Origin: Microthrixaceae bacterium
GTDB taxonomy: Bacteria > Actinomycetota > Acidimicrobiia > Acidimicrobiales > Microtrichaceae
Assembly: GCA_023958095.1 (NCBI GenBank)
Contig: JAMLGJ010000005.1
Span: 1 to 64,000 of the forward strand
Length of the DNA: 64,000 nucleotides
Direction of reading: 5' to 3'
Part shown: positions 41,799-49,934 of the stretch, in pieces
Position numbering within the stretch: position 1 is the first letter of the stretch
How the letters are laid out: every line of letters begins with the position of its first letter
Made by a program: the position numbers and the translations under genes
The notes under the pieces: generated by a model
Database searches by the model: none
Told to the model about the DNA's origin: nothing
The model's input: only the letters and a program-made list of their open reading frames with translations

Positions 41799-42710
41799 AT
41801 GAAGCAGTGGGGAAACAGCAGGGAACTGACCAGGAAGAGCTACGACCTCGTCAAGGAGAACCCGGGCGTGACGCGCTGGACCGTGCGCGCGGCGATCCAC
41901 GGAGCGCTCTTCGGTGCTCTTGGAGTGCTGCCGGGCCTGGTCCTGTTCGTGCTCGGGGGTGACCTCCTCGAAGGGGACTCCGACACACTTGGCATCGTCC
42001 TGCTCGCCCTCGCCGTGGTGCTGCTGGTCGGGGGAGGACTGGCGGGCCTCACCGCCGCGAACCTCCAGATGGCCGGCCTGGTGCACGTGGCCGACGACGT
42101 GTTGCACGGCAGGGAACCCGATGAGGAAGCCGCGCGGGCAGCAGCACACTCACACCTGAGGACGTTGGCGGCGTGGTCGGCCATCTCGATGGCGGTGAGC
42201 GGGCTGGTGTCGATGATCCAGGGCGACGGCAACAGCGGATTCCTCGTGAGCATCGTGCGTTCCCTGCTCGCCGGTCTGGTGGCCACCGTGTGGGCGGTGG
42301 TGACGACCTTGGTGATGCCGGTGATGGTCCTCGAGAGGGCGGGCGCCGTTGCAGCCATCAAGCGATCGGCCTCGATCGTGCGGGGAACGTGGGGTGAGGC
42401 CCTCCTCGGCGGTGTGCGAATCGGTGCACACTTCGGACTCATGTTCATACTCCCGGGTGTGCTGCTTCTGGCCGCCGGTGTGGCCATCGCAGTCGGCATC
42501 GGTGGTGCGACCGTGATCGCCGGGGTGGTCCTGGCCATGGTCGGCATCGCCCTCATGGTTGTCGGAGCGGTGCGGGCAGCCACCTGTCGCAACGTCTTCG
42601 GCGTGGCCCTCTACCGCTGGGCCACCGGGGAGGGTGCGCTCGGGCCGTTCAACGAGGACGAGCTGCGTGCAGCCGTCCAGACGAAGAACCAACCGGTCCT
42701 GACCGCCTGA
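41799..42710 (+). CDS. DUF6159-like multi-pass membrane protein
   Basis: 303 residues from ATG 41799 (AAGGA ten bases upstream). RELTRKSYDLVKENPG is the conserved opening of this membrane family, followed by six hydrophobic segments (for example ALFGALGVLPGLVLFVLGG, LGIVLLALAVVLLVGGGLAGL and LLAGLVATVWAVVTTLVMPVMVLE). VLERAGAVAAIKRSASIVRGTWGEALLG is an amphipathic loop typical of the group, which resembles glycerophosphodiester phosphodiesterase-like membrane domains. Function unknown. It is bounded downstream by a shared hairpin. Confidence 0.65.
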   Translation: MKQWGNSRELTRKSYDLVKENPGVTRWTVRAAIHGALFGALGVLPGLVLFVLGGDLLEGDSDTLGIVLLALAVVLLVGGGLAGLTAANLQMAGLVHVADDVLHGREPDEEAARAAAHSHLRTLAAWSAISMAVSGLVSMIQGDGNSGFLVSIVRSLLAGLVATVWAVVTTLVMPVMVLERAGAVAAIKRSASIVRGTWGEALLGGVRIGAHFGLMFILPGVLLLAAGVAIAVGIGGATVIAGVVLAMVGIALMVVGAVRAATCRNVFGVALYRWATGEGALGPFNEDELRAAVQTKNQPVLTA

Positions 42711-42731
42711 GACGCCCGTCGGTCAGGCGGT
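42702..42731. terminator. Shared hairpin over two convergent stop codons
   Basis: ACCGCCTGA (42702-42710) pairs exactly with TCAGGCGGT (42723-42731) across 12 nt. Each arm contains one gene's stop codon, so the same structure can end both transcripts. Confidence 0.5.
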
Positions 42732-43820
42732 GTCGGTCCGCTCGACGGCGTCCCCGGCTCCCGACGGGTCGGCCGGGTGGACGTGGCGGGTCACGAACTC
42801 GTCGATACGGGCGAAGACACGCTTGGCGGCGTGCGTCCATGGCATGACGATCGGGAACACGTGGAACATGCCTTGCTCCTCGTGTGCCTCCACCGCGACA
42901 CCCGCGTTCCGGAGGTGCTCAGCGAAGGTGTCGATGCCGTCGCGGAACATCTCGTCGGTTCCGTAGGCGAGGAAGGTGGGCGGGTACCACTCGGGGTCGG
43001 CGAAGACGGCCGAGACCCGGGCGTCGTCGGGCTCCACGCCGTGCAGGTACGAGGTGACCGGGATGTTCCACGGCAGGATGTCACGATCCGCGTTCGCGGT
43101 GACCGACGGTTGGTTGAGGTCCAGGTCGACCTCGGGTGAGAACAACACGAGGGCCGAGGGTGCGCTACGGCCGCGCTGGGCGAGTTCGGCGATCAGCGAG
43201 GTGGCCAGCCCACCTCCCCCCGAGTCACCCGCAATGATCATGGCCGAGGGATCGACCCCCTCGCGGAGCAGTCCCTCGTAGACCGCCAGGGCATCCTCGA
43301 GGCCTGCGGGGTAGGGGAACTCGGGTGCAAGGCGGTAGTCGGCCACGAAGATCTCGCAACCGGTGCCCGCGGCCAGTGCTCCGACGAACGCCGCGTACAT
43401 GGTGGGTGAGGTGCCGATGTACCCGCCGCCGTGCAGGTAGAGGATCGTGCCGTTCGGCTCGGCCCCGGCCGAACGCGCCCAGATGCCCGGCACCCCGGCA
43501 ATCGTCCCCGTGTCCAGGTGCACCCGGTCCCGCAGGGCCACCCACGGGGGCAGCACGACCTTGCAGAGCTCATCGAGTGCCCGTTCCATGGAGCGGAACT
43601 CCTCGATCGGCAGACCGGTCGAGTAGCCCATGAACGAGCGGATCACCTGGCGCGTGAGGTTGGCCCCCAGGTTCTGCAGTGGATCCGATGGGCCCTCCCA
43701 CGGACGACGGAACGGCACCCTGGCGAGGGCGTTGACGAGGTTCTCGCCGAGTCCCGCAAGGGTGACCGCGGTGACCGGGGCCGAAGCCGTGCGTACCTCG
43801 GGGCGTTGAGCCATGACCAT
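42723..43820 (-). CDS. Alpha/beta-hydrolase, hormone-sensitive-lipase family esterase
   Basis: 365 residues. ILYLHGGGYIGTS is the oxyanion-hole HGGG motif, IIAGDSGGGGLATSLI the nucleophile elbow (GDSGG), TFLAYGTDEMFRDGID carries the catalytic Asp, and GMFHVFPIVMPW the His: the full HSL order. A long N-terminal lid precedes the domain. It should hydrolyse short acyl esters. Transcribed away from the fucosidase gene, with 90 bp between the starts. Confidence 0.85.
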   Translation of the reverse strand: MVMAQRPEVRTASAPVTAVTLAGLGENLVNALARVPFRRPWEGPSDPLQNLGANLTRQVIRSFMGYSTGLPIEEFRSMERALDELCKVVLPPWVALRDRVHLDTGTIAGVPGIWARSAGAEPNGTILYLHGGGYIGTSPTMYAAFVGALAAGTGCEIFVADYRLAPEFPYPAGLEDALAVYEGLLREGVDPSAMIIAGDSGGGGLATSLIAELAQRGRSAPSALVLFSPEVDLDLNQPSVTANADRDILPWNIPVTSYLHGVEPDDARVSAVFADPEWYPPTFLAYGTDEMFRDGIDTFAEHLRNAGVAVEAHEEQGMFHVFPIVMPWTHAAKRVFARIDEFVTRHVHPADPSGAGDAVERTDTA

Positions 43821-43910
43821 GGGCCAAGGCTACGGCGCGACGCGAGGAATCCCGGTGTTCGCTCGGCACACTTGTAGACCGCTGCTGACATTCAGCTGAA
43901 AGGGGTCGGC

Positions 43911-45377
43911 GTGCGCTACGAACCAACATGGGACTCGGTCTCGGAACACCCGTTGCCGGAGTGGTACGACGACGCGAAGCTGGGCATCTTCCTGCACTGG
44001 GGGCTCTACTCGGTCCCGGGGTGGGCGCCCCAGGTCCCCGACATCCAGCAGATGCTCCACGACGACGGGCCACGGGCGATGTTCGCCAACAATCCCTATG
44101 CGGAGTGGTATCGAAACAGCCACCGCATCGAGGGCAGTCCGACCTGGCTGCACCACCGCGAGGTGTGGGGGGAGGACTTCGACTACGACGGGTTCGTGCC
44201 CTTGTTCGATGAGGGCACGGCCGACTGCGACACCGATGCGATAGCCGGGATCTGCCGCGATGCCGGAGCCCGCTACGTGGTGCTCACCACCAAGCACCAC
44301 GAGGGTTTCACGCTGTGGCCGGCCTCGGAGCCGCATCCCGTGAAGGGCCACTACCACGCTGCGCGGGACCTGGTGGGTGACCTGTCGGCCTCGGTGCGCG
44401 CCAGCGGCATGCGCATGGGCCTGTACTACTCCGGCGGCTACGACTGGCCCTACAACGACGCCCTCATGAAGGACCCCGCCGACGCGATGCTCGCGGTTCC
44501 CGCGGTTGGCGACTACGAGGAGTACGCGACCGCACACGTGCGGGAACTCATCGAGCGATACGAACCGTCGGTGCTGTGGAACGACGTCTGCTGGCCCGCG
44601 GGTGGCAACCTCGCCGAGCTGTTCGCCACCTACTACAACACCGTTCCGGACGGCGTCGTCAATGATCGCTGGCTCGAGCCCACCGCCAAGCGCTCCCGTG
44701 CACGCGACGAGCTGACCCGTCTCGGGGGCAACGTCGTGCAGGCCCTGTGGAAGCACCTGCCCGAGGACGCGAAGGGTCTCACCTTCCCCGGTGCGCACTG
44801 GTACGACTTCAACACCCCCGAGTACGCGAGCTTCGAGGAGATCCGCGACAAGAAGTGGGAATCCACCAGGGGTGTGGGGCACTCCTTCGGCGCCAATCGC
44901 AACGAACGGCCCGAGGACATCGTGACGAGCACCGAACTCGTGAGGTCGTTCTGCGACATCGTGTCCAAGAACGGCAACCTCCTCATCGGGATCGGCCCCG
45001 ATCAGCACGGCAGGGTCCGTGAGGAACAGGTGCGGCCCCTGCGCGGGCTCGGTGCCTGGTTGGCCGGGAACGGAGAAGCCATCTACGGAACACGCCCCTG
45101 GCACACGGCACAGACCACCACCTCCGAGGGCACCGAGGTCCGTTTCACCGCGAAGGGCGACAAGACCCATGCCCTGCTGTGCGGCCTTCCCGGCAGCCGC
45201 CGCTTCGTCCTGCGCGGCGTGGTGCCGGGTCCCGCCACCAAGGCCAGGCTGCTGGGCGAGGACCTGCCGCTCGAGGCGGACGGCGTCGGTGGTGAGCTCG
45301 CCGTGGAGCTTCCCGAGCGTGTTCCGGTGCAGCCTGCATACGCGATCGAGCTGACAGGGGTGTCGTGGCAGGGCTGA
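43911..45377 (+). CDS. GH29 alpha-L-fucosidase (cytoplasmic form)
   Basis: 488 residues, start GTG 43911. WYDDAKLGIFLHWGLYSVPGWAPQ and AGARYVVLTTKHHEGFTLWPA are the GH29 signatures, and the catalytic nucleophile is Asp225 in VLWNDVCWP, closely like the Thermotoga maritima enzyme. NLLIGIGPDQHGRV is the end of the TIM barrel, followed by a beta-sandwich domain. It removes terminal L-fucose from glycans. There is no signal peptide, so it acts inside the cell on imported oligosaccharides. The esterase beside it (opposite strand) could de-acetylate substrates; the sugar kinase downstream may act on products. Confidence 0.9.
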   Translation: MRYEPTWDSVSEHPLPEWYDDAKLGIFLHWGLYSVPGWAPQVPDIQQMLHDDGPRAMFANNPYAEWYRNSHRIEGSPTWLHHREVWGEDFDYDGFVPLFDEGTADCDTDAIAGICRDAGARYVVLTTKHHEGFTLWPASEPHPVKGHYHAARDLVGDLSASVRASGMRMGLYYSGGYDWPYNDALMKDPADAMLAVPAVGDYEEYATAHVRELIERYEPSVLWNDVCWPAGGNLAELFATYYNTVPDGVVNDRWLEPTAKRSRARDELTRLGGNVVQALWKHLPEDAKGLTFPGAHWYDFNTPEYASFEEIRDKKWESTRGVGHSFGANRNERPEDIVTSTELVRSFCDIVSKNGNLLIGIGPDQHGRVREEQVRPLRGLGAWLAGNGEAIYGTRPWHTAQTTTSEGTEVRFTAKGDKTHALLCGLPGSRRFVLRGVVPGPATKARLLGEDLPLEADGVGGELAVELPERVPVQPAYAIELTGVSWQG

Positions 45378-45398
45378 GGGTCGGCAATACGTGGTGCC

Positions 45399-45881
45399 CT
45401 AGCGGCGAAGGTCGACCACTGCTGGGGCACTGAGGCCCTGCAACGGTGGCAACACCGGCGCCGCAGCACTGCGGCGCTGAGCGTCGCGAGAGATCTCCGC
45501 CCAGCTCGGGAACTCGAACACGACTGGTTCGCGCAACGTCGATCCGCGCCGCCGGCGGCGGCGTCTCGTCGGGCTCCCGGCGACCCGGGGACGCAGACCC
45601 TCCCAACCGGCGGTGTTGCCACCCGCGGCGTGGATCGCACTCCTGATCGCGCTCGCTCCCAGGTCGAACGCCTCGGTGGTCGATTCCGCGGTCAGGGTCA
45701 CCGAGATCTCCACCACGGTGCGCGCCCGACGCCGAATCCTCGTGGAGCGGATCGCGGAGTGCGCCCGGCGGAGCCTGCGGACCTCGCGGTGCACCGAGCG
45801 CGCCATGGCCACTCCGTCAGCGAGATCGTCGAAGCGGTCGAGGCCGAGGTCGCACTCCACTGCGTAACGGCCCGGTTGCAT
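45399..45881 (-). CDS. Hypothetical protein with Arg-rich linker
   Basis: 160 residues from ATG 45881 after GGGGAGGGA. The N-terminal half, MQPGRYAVECDLGLDRFDDL through VVEISVTLTAESTTEAFDLGASAIRSAIHAAGG, looks like an alpha/beta unit; a run of seven arginines follows, and the C-terminal third ends in VDLRR. No family recognised. Codon-level composition fits the neighbours. Convergent with the fucosidase gene (22 bp apart) and divergent from the gene at 46011. Confidence 0.5.
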   Translation of the reverse strand: MQPGRYAVECDLGLDRFDDLADGVAMARSVHREVRRLRRAHSAIRSTRIRRRARTVVEISVTLTAESTTEAFDLGASAIRSAIHAAGGNTAGWEGLRPRVAGSPTRRRRRRRGSTLREPVVFEFPSWAEISRDAQRRSAAAPVLPPLQGLSAPAVVDLRR

Positions 45882-46010
45882 TCCCTCCCCATCGGCACGA
45901 CCCCCGGTGCGTTTAGCCGGGCCGCACCTGGGGCGCGGCCCGGTGTGCACGGTGTTGCCACGTGTGCAATAGCGTGGCGCCGAAGCTCGACGCAGTGCGC
46001 AGGAGGTGCG

Positions 46011-47246
46011 ATGGGACGGGTCGTTGTGCTCGGAGGTGCCGGGGGTGTGGGTTCGGTTGCGGTGGAAGCCCTGACCCACCTCGAGGAAGCCGAGGAGATC
46101 GTCGTCGCCGATGTCTCGGAGAACGCCGCCCGTGAGCTGGTTGAGCGCCTCGGCTCCGATCCACGACTGCGTGCGGCATCGGTCGATGTGATGGATCCCG
46201 ACGGCCTCGGTGGGCTGATCCGGGATGCGGACGTGGTGCTCAACTGTGTCGGGCCCTTCTACCGATACGGTCCACCAGCACTGCGGGCGGCGATCGGCGC
46301 AGGTGTCGGCTACGTGGACGTCTGTGACGACCTGGATGCGACACGGGCACTCCTGGACATGGACGCAGCAGCCCGGGACGCAGGGGTGACCGCCCTGATC
46401 GGCATGGGCAACTCGCCCGGACTCGCGAATGTGTTCGTCCGCCTCTGTGCCGACGACCTGCTCGACGAGGTGACCGCCGTTGACATCTTCCACATACACG
46501 GCGGCGAACCCTCGGAGGGAGCCGCAGTGCTCAAGCACCGCGTGCACGCGATGGTCAACGATGTCCCGCTGTTCGTCGACGGCGAGTTCATCGCGGTCAG
46601 GCAGCTCGAGGCCAGTGGCGCGGCACACGTGCGCCAGGTCGACTTCGCCGGGGTCGGCACCTACCCCGTGTACCCCTATCCGCACCCGGAGACGATCACC
46701 CTGCCCGCGACCTTCCCAGGCCTGCGACGGGCGACCAACCTGGGAGTGGTCTACCCGCTGTCGTACTTCGAGATGACCCAGGACCTGGTGCGCGCCGGAA
46801 TGGCGGGGGAGGAACCGATCCCCGTGGGAGATGTCGAGGTTGCTCCGATCGACGTGATGGTCGCACTGCTCCAGCACGAGAGACCACGCCTGCTCGCCGA
46901 GGACGGCGTCAGCGAGCCCGGAGGGTGCCTGCGGGTCGACGTGGCGGGGATCCGGGATGGCGAGGAGCACCGCTACGTGTGCTCGCTGACCTCGGCTGGT
47001 TCGGGAGCGGGTGAGGGCACCGGCATCCCCGCAGCCCTCGGTGCGGCGCTGCACCTGCGTGGCTCCCTGGGTGACCGCCCGGGGGTGCATCCGCCGGAGG
47101 CGATCGTCGATGCCGGGGAGATCCTCGATCTGGCCGGCCGGGTCGTGAACCGCATGAGCATCGGCAGCGGCGGTGGAGTCCCCCTCACCGTGGAACACAT
47201 CGCACCGGATGGCACCTGTGAGCCGATCCCCCTGACGATCGGATGA
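46011..47246 (+). CDS. Saccharopine dehydrogenase-fold NAD(P)-binding protein
   Basis: 411 residues from ATG 46011 (AGGAGG just upstream). VVVLGGAGGVGSVAVEALTHLEEAEEIVVADVSENAA is the Rossmann entry, ADVVLNCVGPFYRYGPPALRAAIGAGVGYVDVCDDLDAT the characteristic Sacchrp_dh_NADP region. The C-terminal domain (PVYPYPHPETITLPATFPGLRRATNLG) resembles saccharopine-dehydrogenase-like enzymes with unproven roles. Not a lysine-pathway enzyme by context: it lies 5 bp ahead of an FGGY kinase. Confidence 0.8.
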   Translation: MGRVVVLGGAGGVGSVAVEALTHLEEAEEIVVADVSENAARELVERLGSDPRLRAASVDVMDPDGLGGLIRDADVVLNCVGPFYRYGPPALRAAIGAGVGYVDVCDDLDATRALLDMDAAARDAGVTALIGMGNSPGLANVFVRLCADDLLDEVTAVDIFHIHGGEPSEGAAVLKHRVHAMVNDVPLFVDGEFIAVRQLEASGAAHVRQVDFAGVGTYPVYPYPHPETITLPATFPGLRRATNLGVVYPLSYFEMTQDLVRAGMAGEEPIPVGDVEVAPIDVMVALLQHERPRLLAEDGVSEPGGCLRVDVAGIRDGEEHRYVCSLTSAGSGAGEGTGIPAALGAALHLRGSLGDRPGVHPPEAIVDAGEILDLAGRVVNRMSIGSGGGVPLTVEHIAPDGTCEPIPLTIG

Positions 47247-47250
47247 ACAG

Positions 47251-48849
47251 GTGGCCTCGGATGGAGCGACGGTGAGCCGATCCTCGGCGGTGGTGCTGGC
47301 GGTCGACCTCGGCACAGGGGGGCCGAAGGTGGCCCTGGTGGACCTCGGGGGTGCGGTGCTCGACTCGCGCCACGAGCGGGTCGAGCCGCGGGTGTCGGCT
47401 CACGGGGCCGCCCTGCAGGACCCGAACGACTGGTGGAGAGCGGTCCGACAGGCGACCCGTGAACTCCTGGAGGCACACCCCCGGACCGCGGGCAGCCTGG
47501 CCGCGGTCGCCGCGACCGGGCAGTGGGGTTCGACGGTTCCCGTCGACGACTCCGGTGAGGCCGTGGGGGACTGCATGCTCTGGATGGACTCCCGTGGGGG
47601 TGAACACGCCAGGCGTGTGCTCGGGGGAAGGGTGTCGGTCGAGGGCTTCGCCCCGCGAACGATCCTCGAGTGGATCCGCCGCGCCGGTGGGGCTCCTTCC
47701 ACCGAGGGCAACGATCCGCTGGGACACCGCCTCTGGATCCGCCATGAGGAACCCGACCTCTACCGACGCACCGCGACCTTCCTCGAGCCCCTCGACTACC
47801 TCAACGCTCGCTTCTGCGGCGAGGTGGCCGCTTCGCAGACGTCGATGTTGTTGTCGTGGCTCACCGACAACCGACGTCTGGCCCAGGTCGACTACGACCC
47901 AACCCTCCTCCGGCTCGCGCAGGTCGATCCAGCACGCCTGCCGAGACTGGTTCCCACCGGCGCCACCGTTGGCACGACAGGGGCCGCGGTGGCGGAGGAC
48001 CTGGGGATCCCCGAGGGGGTGCCCGTGGTGACCGCCCTTCCGGACCTGCTCTCCGCCACGCTCGGTTCGGGTGCGATCGCCATGTACGAGGCACACCTGG
48101 CGATCAGCACGTCGGCCTGGGTGGGCTGTCACACGCCGTCGAAGAAGACTTCGGTGGCCAAGCAGATGGCGACGGTGCCGTCCGCGATGGGCGACCGCTA
48201 CGTGCTCGCCAACAACCACGAGACCGCAGGAGTGTGCCTCGAGTGGGCGCGCAGCCTGCTCGTCACCGCCGAGGACTCCCTGACCGCGCCGCGTGCGAGT
48301 TCGCTGGCCGATCTGGATGCCGTGGCGGCGACGACGGCGAGCGGGAGCGGGGGAGTGCTGTTCGCCCCGTGGCTCAACGGGGAACGCTCACCCGTGGCCG
48401 ACGCGGACCTACGGGGAGGCTTCCACAACCTCTCGCTGTCCACGACCCGTGCGGAGCTGCTGCGTTCGGTGCTCGAAGGAGTGGCCCACAACAACCGCTG
48501 GCTGCTGGAGGCGTCGGAGTCGGTCCTGCGCAAGCCGCTCGGATCCCCACGAGTGATCGGCGGCGGTGCACAGTCGGACCTGTGGTGCCAGATACACGCC
48601 GATGTGCTCGGGCGGCCCCTGCGCCGGGTCGAGGAGCCCCTGTTGGCGAACGTCCGGGGGGCCGCGTTCTTCGCCGGCATCTCCCTGGGGCTGCTGGACC
48701 CCGCGGAGGTACCCGGCCGTGTGGCGGTCGAACGAACCTTCGCGCCAGATCCCGATGCGCGGGCGGTGCACGATGCGATGCACCGCGAGTTCGTACGGCT
48801 GCACCGCATCGAGAAGGGGATGTACCGCCGGCTGGCCGCTCTGCGCTGA
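47251..48849 (+). CDS. FGGY-family carbohydrate kinase
   Basis: 532 residues. VLAVDLGTGGPKVALVDLGG is the first phosphate-binding segment, AATGQWGSTVPVDDSGEAV and MLWMDSRGGEHARR the sugar-side motifs, FAPWLNGERSP the second, and SPRVIGGGAQSDLWCQIHADVLGRPL the third, all in xylulokinase-like order. FGGY kinases phosphorylate pentoses, deoxy-sugars (e.g. fuculose) or glycerol. The fucosidase 2 kb upstream makes a fuculose- or xylulose-type sugar an attractive guess, but no isomerase or aldolase is in the window. Overlapping spacing with the upstream gene implies one operon. Confidence 0.85.
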   Translation: MASDGATVSRSSAVVLAVDLGTGGPKVALVDLGGAVLDSRHERVEPRVSAHGAALQDPNDWWRAVRQATRELLEAHPRTAGSLAAVAATGQWGSTVPVDDSGEAVGDCMLWMDSRGGEHARRVLGGRVSVEGFAPRTILEWIRRAGGAPSTEGNDPLGHRLWIRHEEPDLYRRTATFLEPLDYLNARFCGEVAASQTSMLLSWLTDNRRLAQVDYDPTLLRLAQVDPARLPRLVPTGATVGTTGAAVAEDLGIPEGVPVVTALPDLLSATLGSGAIAMYEAHLAISTSAWVGCHTPSKKTSVAKQMATVPSAMGDRYVLANNHETAGVCLEWARSLLVTAEDSLTAPRASSLADLDAVAATTASGSGGVLFAPWLNGERSPVADADLRGGFHNLSLSTTRAELLRSVLEGVAHNNRWLLEASESVLRKPLGSPRVIGGGAQSDLWCQIHADVLGRPLRRVEEPLLANVRGAAFFAGISLGLLDPAEVPGRVAVERTFAPDPDARAVHDAMHREFVRLHRIEKGMYRRLAALR

Positions 48850-48888
48850 TGCCCGATCCGGGGCCGTGGGCGGCCACGAGGCCGCTTC

Positions 48889-49758
48889 TCAGGTTGCGGG
48901 GGTCAGACTGCCCAGGTCCAGCTGGAAGTTCTCGGTGTAGGTGGTCGGCCCTCCGGCCAGCTCGGCCTCGATGCCCACCGAGAGCGGGAGTCCGTTGTCG
49001 GGGTGCAGCAACCAGTCACCCCGTTCGAAGCCGGTCTGGGCCTCGGAGAACTCATCTGAGGTGCGAATCCTCACTCCCTCCACCACGGTCCCGTCGATCG
49101 TGACGGTCTCGGTGCCCACGACCTCGACGGTGCCCACGTCACCGGTGACGGAGTCGTCGGTGTCGAGGGTCCCGGTGCACTCACTCGAGCGGGTCTCTCC
49201 GGGGGCCATGCCATCCCAGAGGAAGTCGAGGGGCACCGCACAGGAGTAGGTGCTCAGGGTCTCGACATCGAGGGCGGGAGCCTTGCGGGCGGTCCAGCTC
49301 TGCAGCTCCACCAGGGCGAAGGTGGCCGTGTCGGTGGGGCAGAACGTCCACGAGCGCCAGTGGTGGCTGTTGAAGTCGGCCCGGTAGGTGTAGCAGCCGG
49401 AGTCCCCATAGGTGACTGTGACGGGTGCGTTCGCTCCGAGTTCCTCGTCGAAACCCGGAAGGCCGATCGACTCCGATCCGCTGGCAGCTCCCGGGTAGAC
49501 GCCCGGAGCCGGGCGGCCATCCGCGCTGGTGTCGGCACTGGTGGCAGCCCTGAAGTCCTCGAGGGCGTCGTCCTGTGTGAGCTGCTCGGCGCGGTCACGT
49601 GCGAGCAGGAACCACGCCACCAGTACGACGAGCAGCCCCAACAGCACCGCAGCGACGATCAGCAGGTTCCGCCAGATCCTGCGGCGCGGGCGTTGCCCGT
49701 CGGGACCCTCCGGCCGCTCACTGGGTTCCACGGGCCGTTCCACGGTCTGGGAGGACAT
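48889..49758 (-). CDS. Membrane-anchored extracytoplasmic protein, unknown function
   Basis: 289 residues from ATG 49758 (GGAGA upstream). A basic, Pro-rich cytoplasmic N-terminus (MSSQTVERPVEPSERPEGP) precedes one membrane anchor, NLLIVAAVLLGLLVVLVAWFLLA, and an exported beta-rich domain with Thr/Ser/Asp composition. Its late section (TIDGTVVEGVRIRTSDEFSEAQTGFERGDWLLHPDNGLPLSVGIE) looks like a beta-sandwich. Four cysteines (near CYTYRAD, TFCPTD, YSCAV, SECTG) could form disulfides. No family recognised. Transcribed divergently from the PhoD-like gene. Confidence 0.55.
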   Translation of the reverse strand: MSSQTVERPVEPSERPEGPDGQRPRRRIWRNLLIVAAVLLGLLVVLVAWFLLARDRAEQLTQDDALEDFRAATSADTSADGRPAPGVYPGAASGSESIGLPGFDEELGANAPVTVTYGDSGCYTYRADFNSHHWRSWTFCPTDTATFALVELQSWTARKAPALDVETLSTYSCAVPLDFLWDGMAPGETRSSECTGTLDTDDSVTGDVGTVEVVGTETVTIDGTVVEGVRIRTSDEFSEAQTGFERGDWLLHPDNGLPLSVGIEAELAGGPTTYTENFQLDLGSLTPAT

Positions 49759-49934
49759 GCTTCTCCGTCGGCGCACGCCAGCGGCTTCTTGAGGGTTGCG
49801 GTTCGGTGGCTGGCTACCGTTGGCGCGGAACGGGCGCACGGAGGGCAGCCATGGCGAGGGGTGCTACGAGGTCGGTGGGGCGAAGGCGTGCACCTGTCGA
49901 TGGGGCCGTCGTACGTTCGGCGACTTCATCGGGT

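Noticed and set aside
45399-47315. Minus-strand frame of about 640 codons across the saccharopine-fold gene
   Set aside because: Only the last 160 codons (45399-45881) have a ribosome-binding site and protein-like sequence; the rest is antisense shadow.
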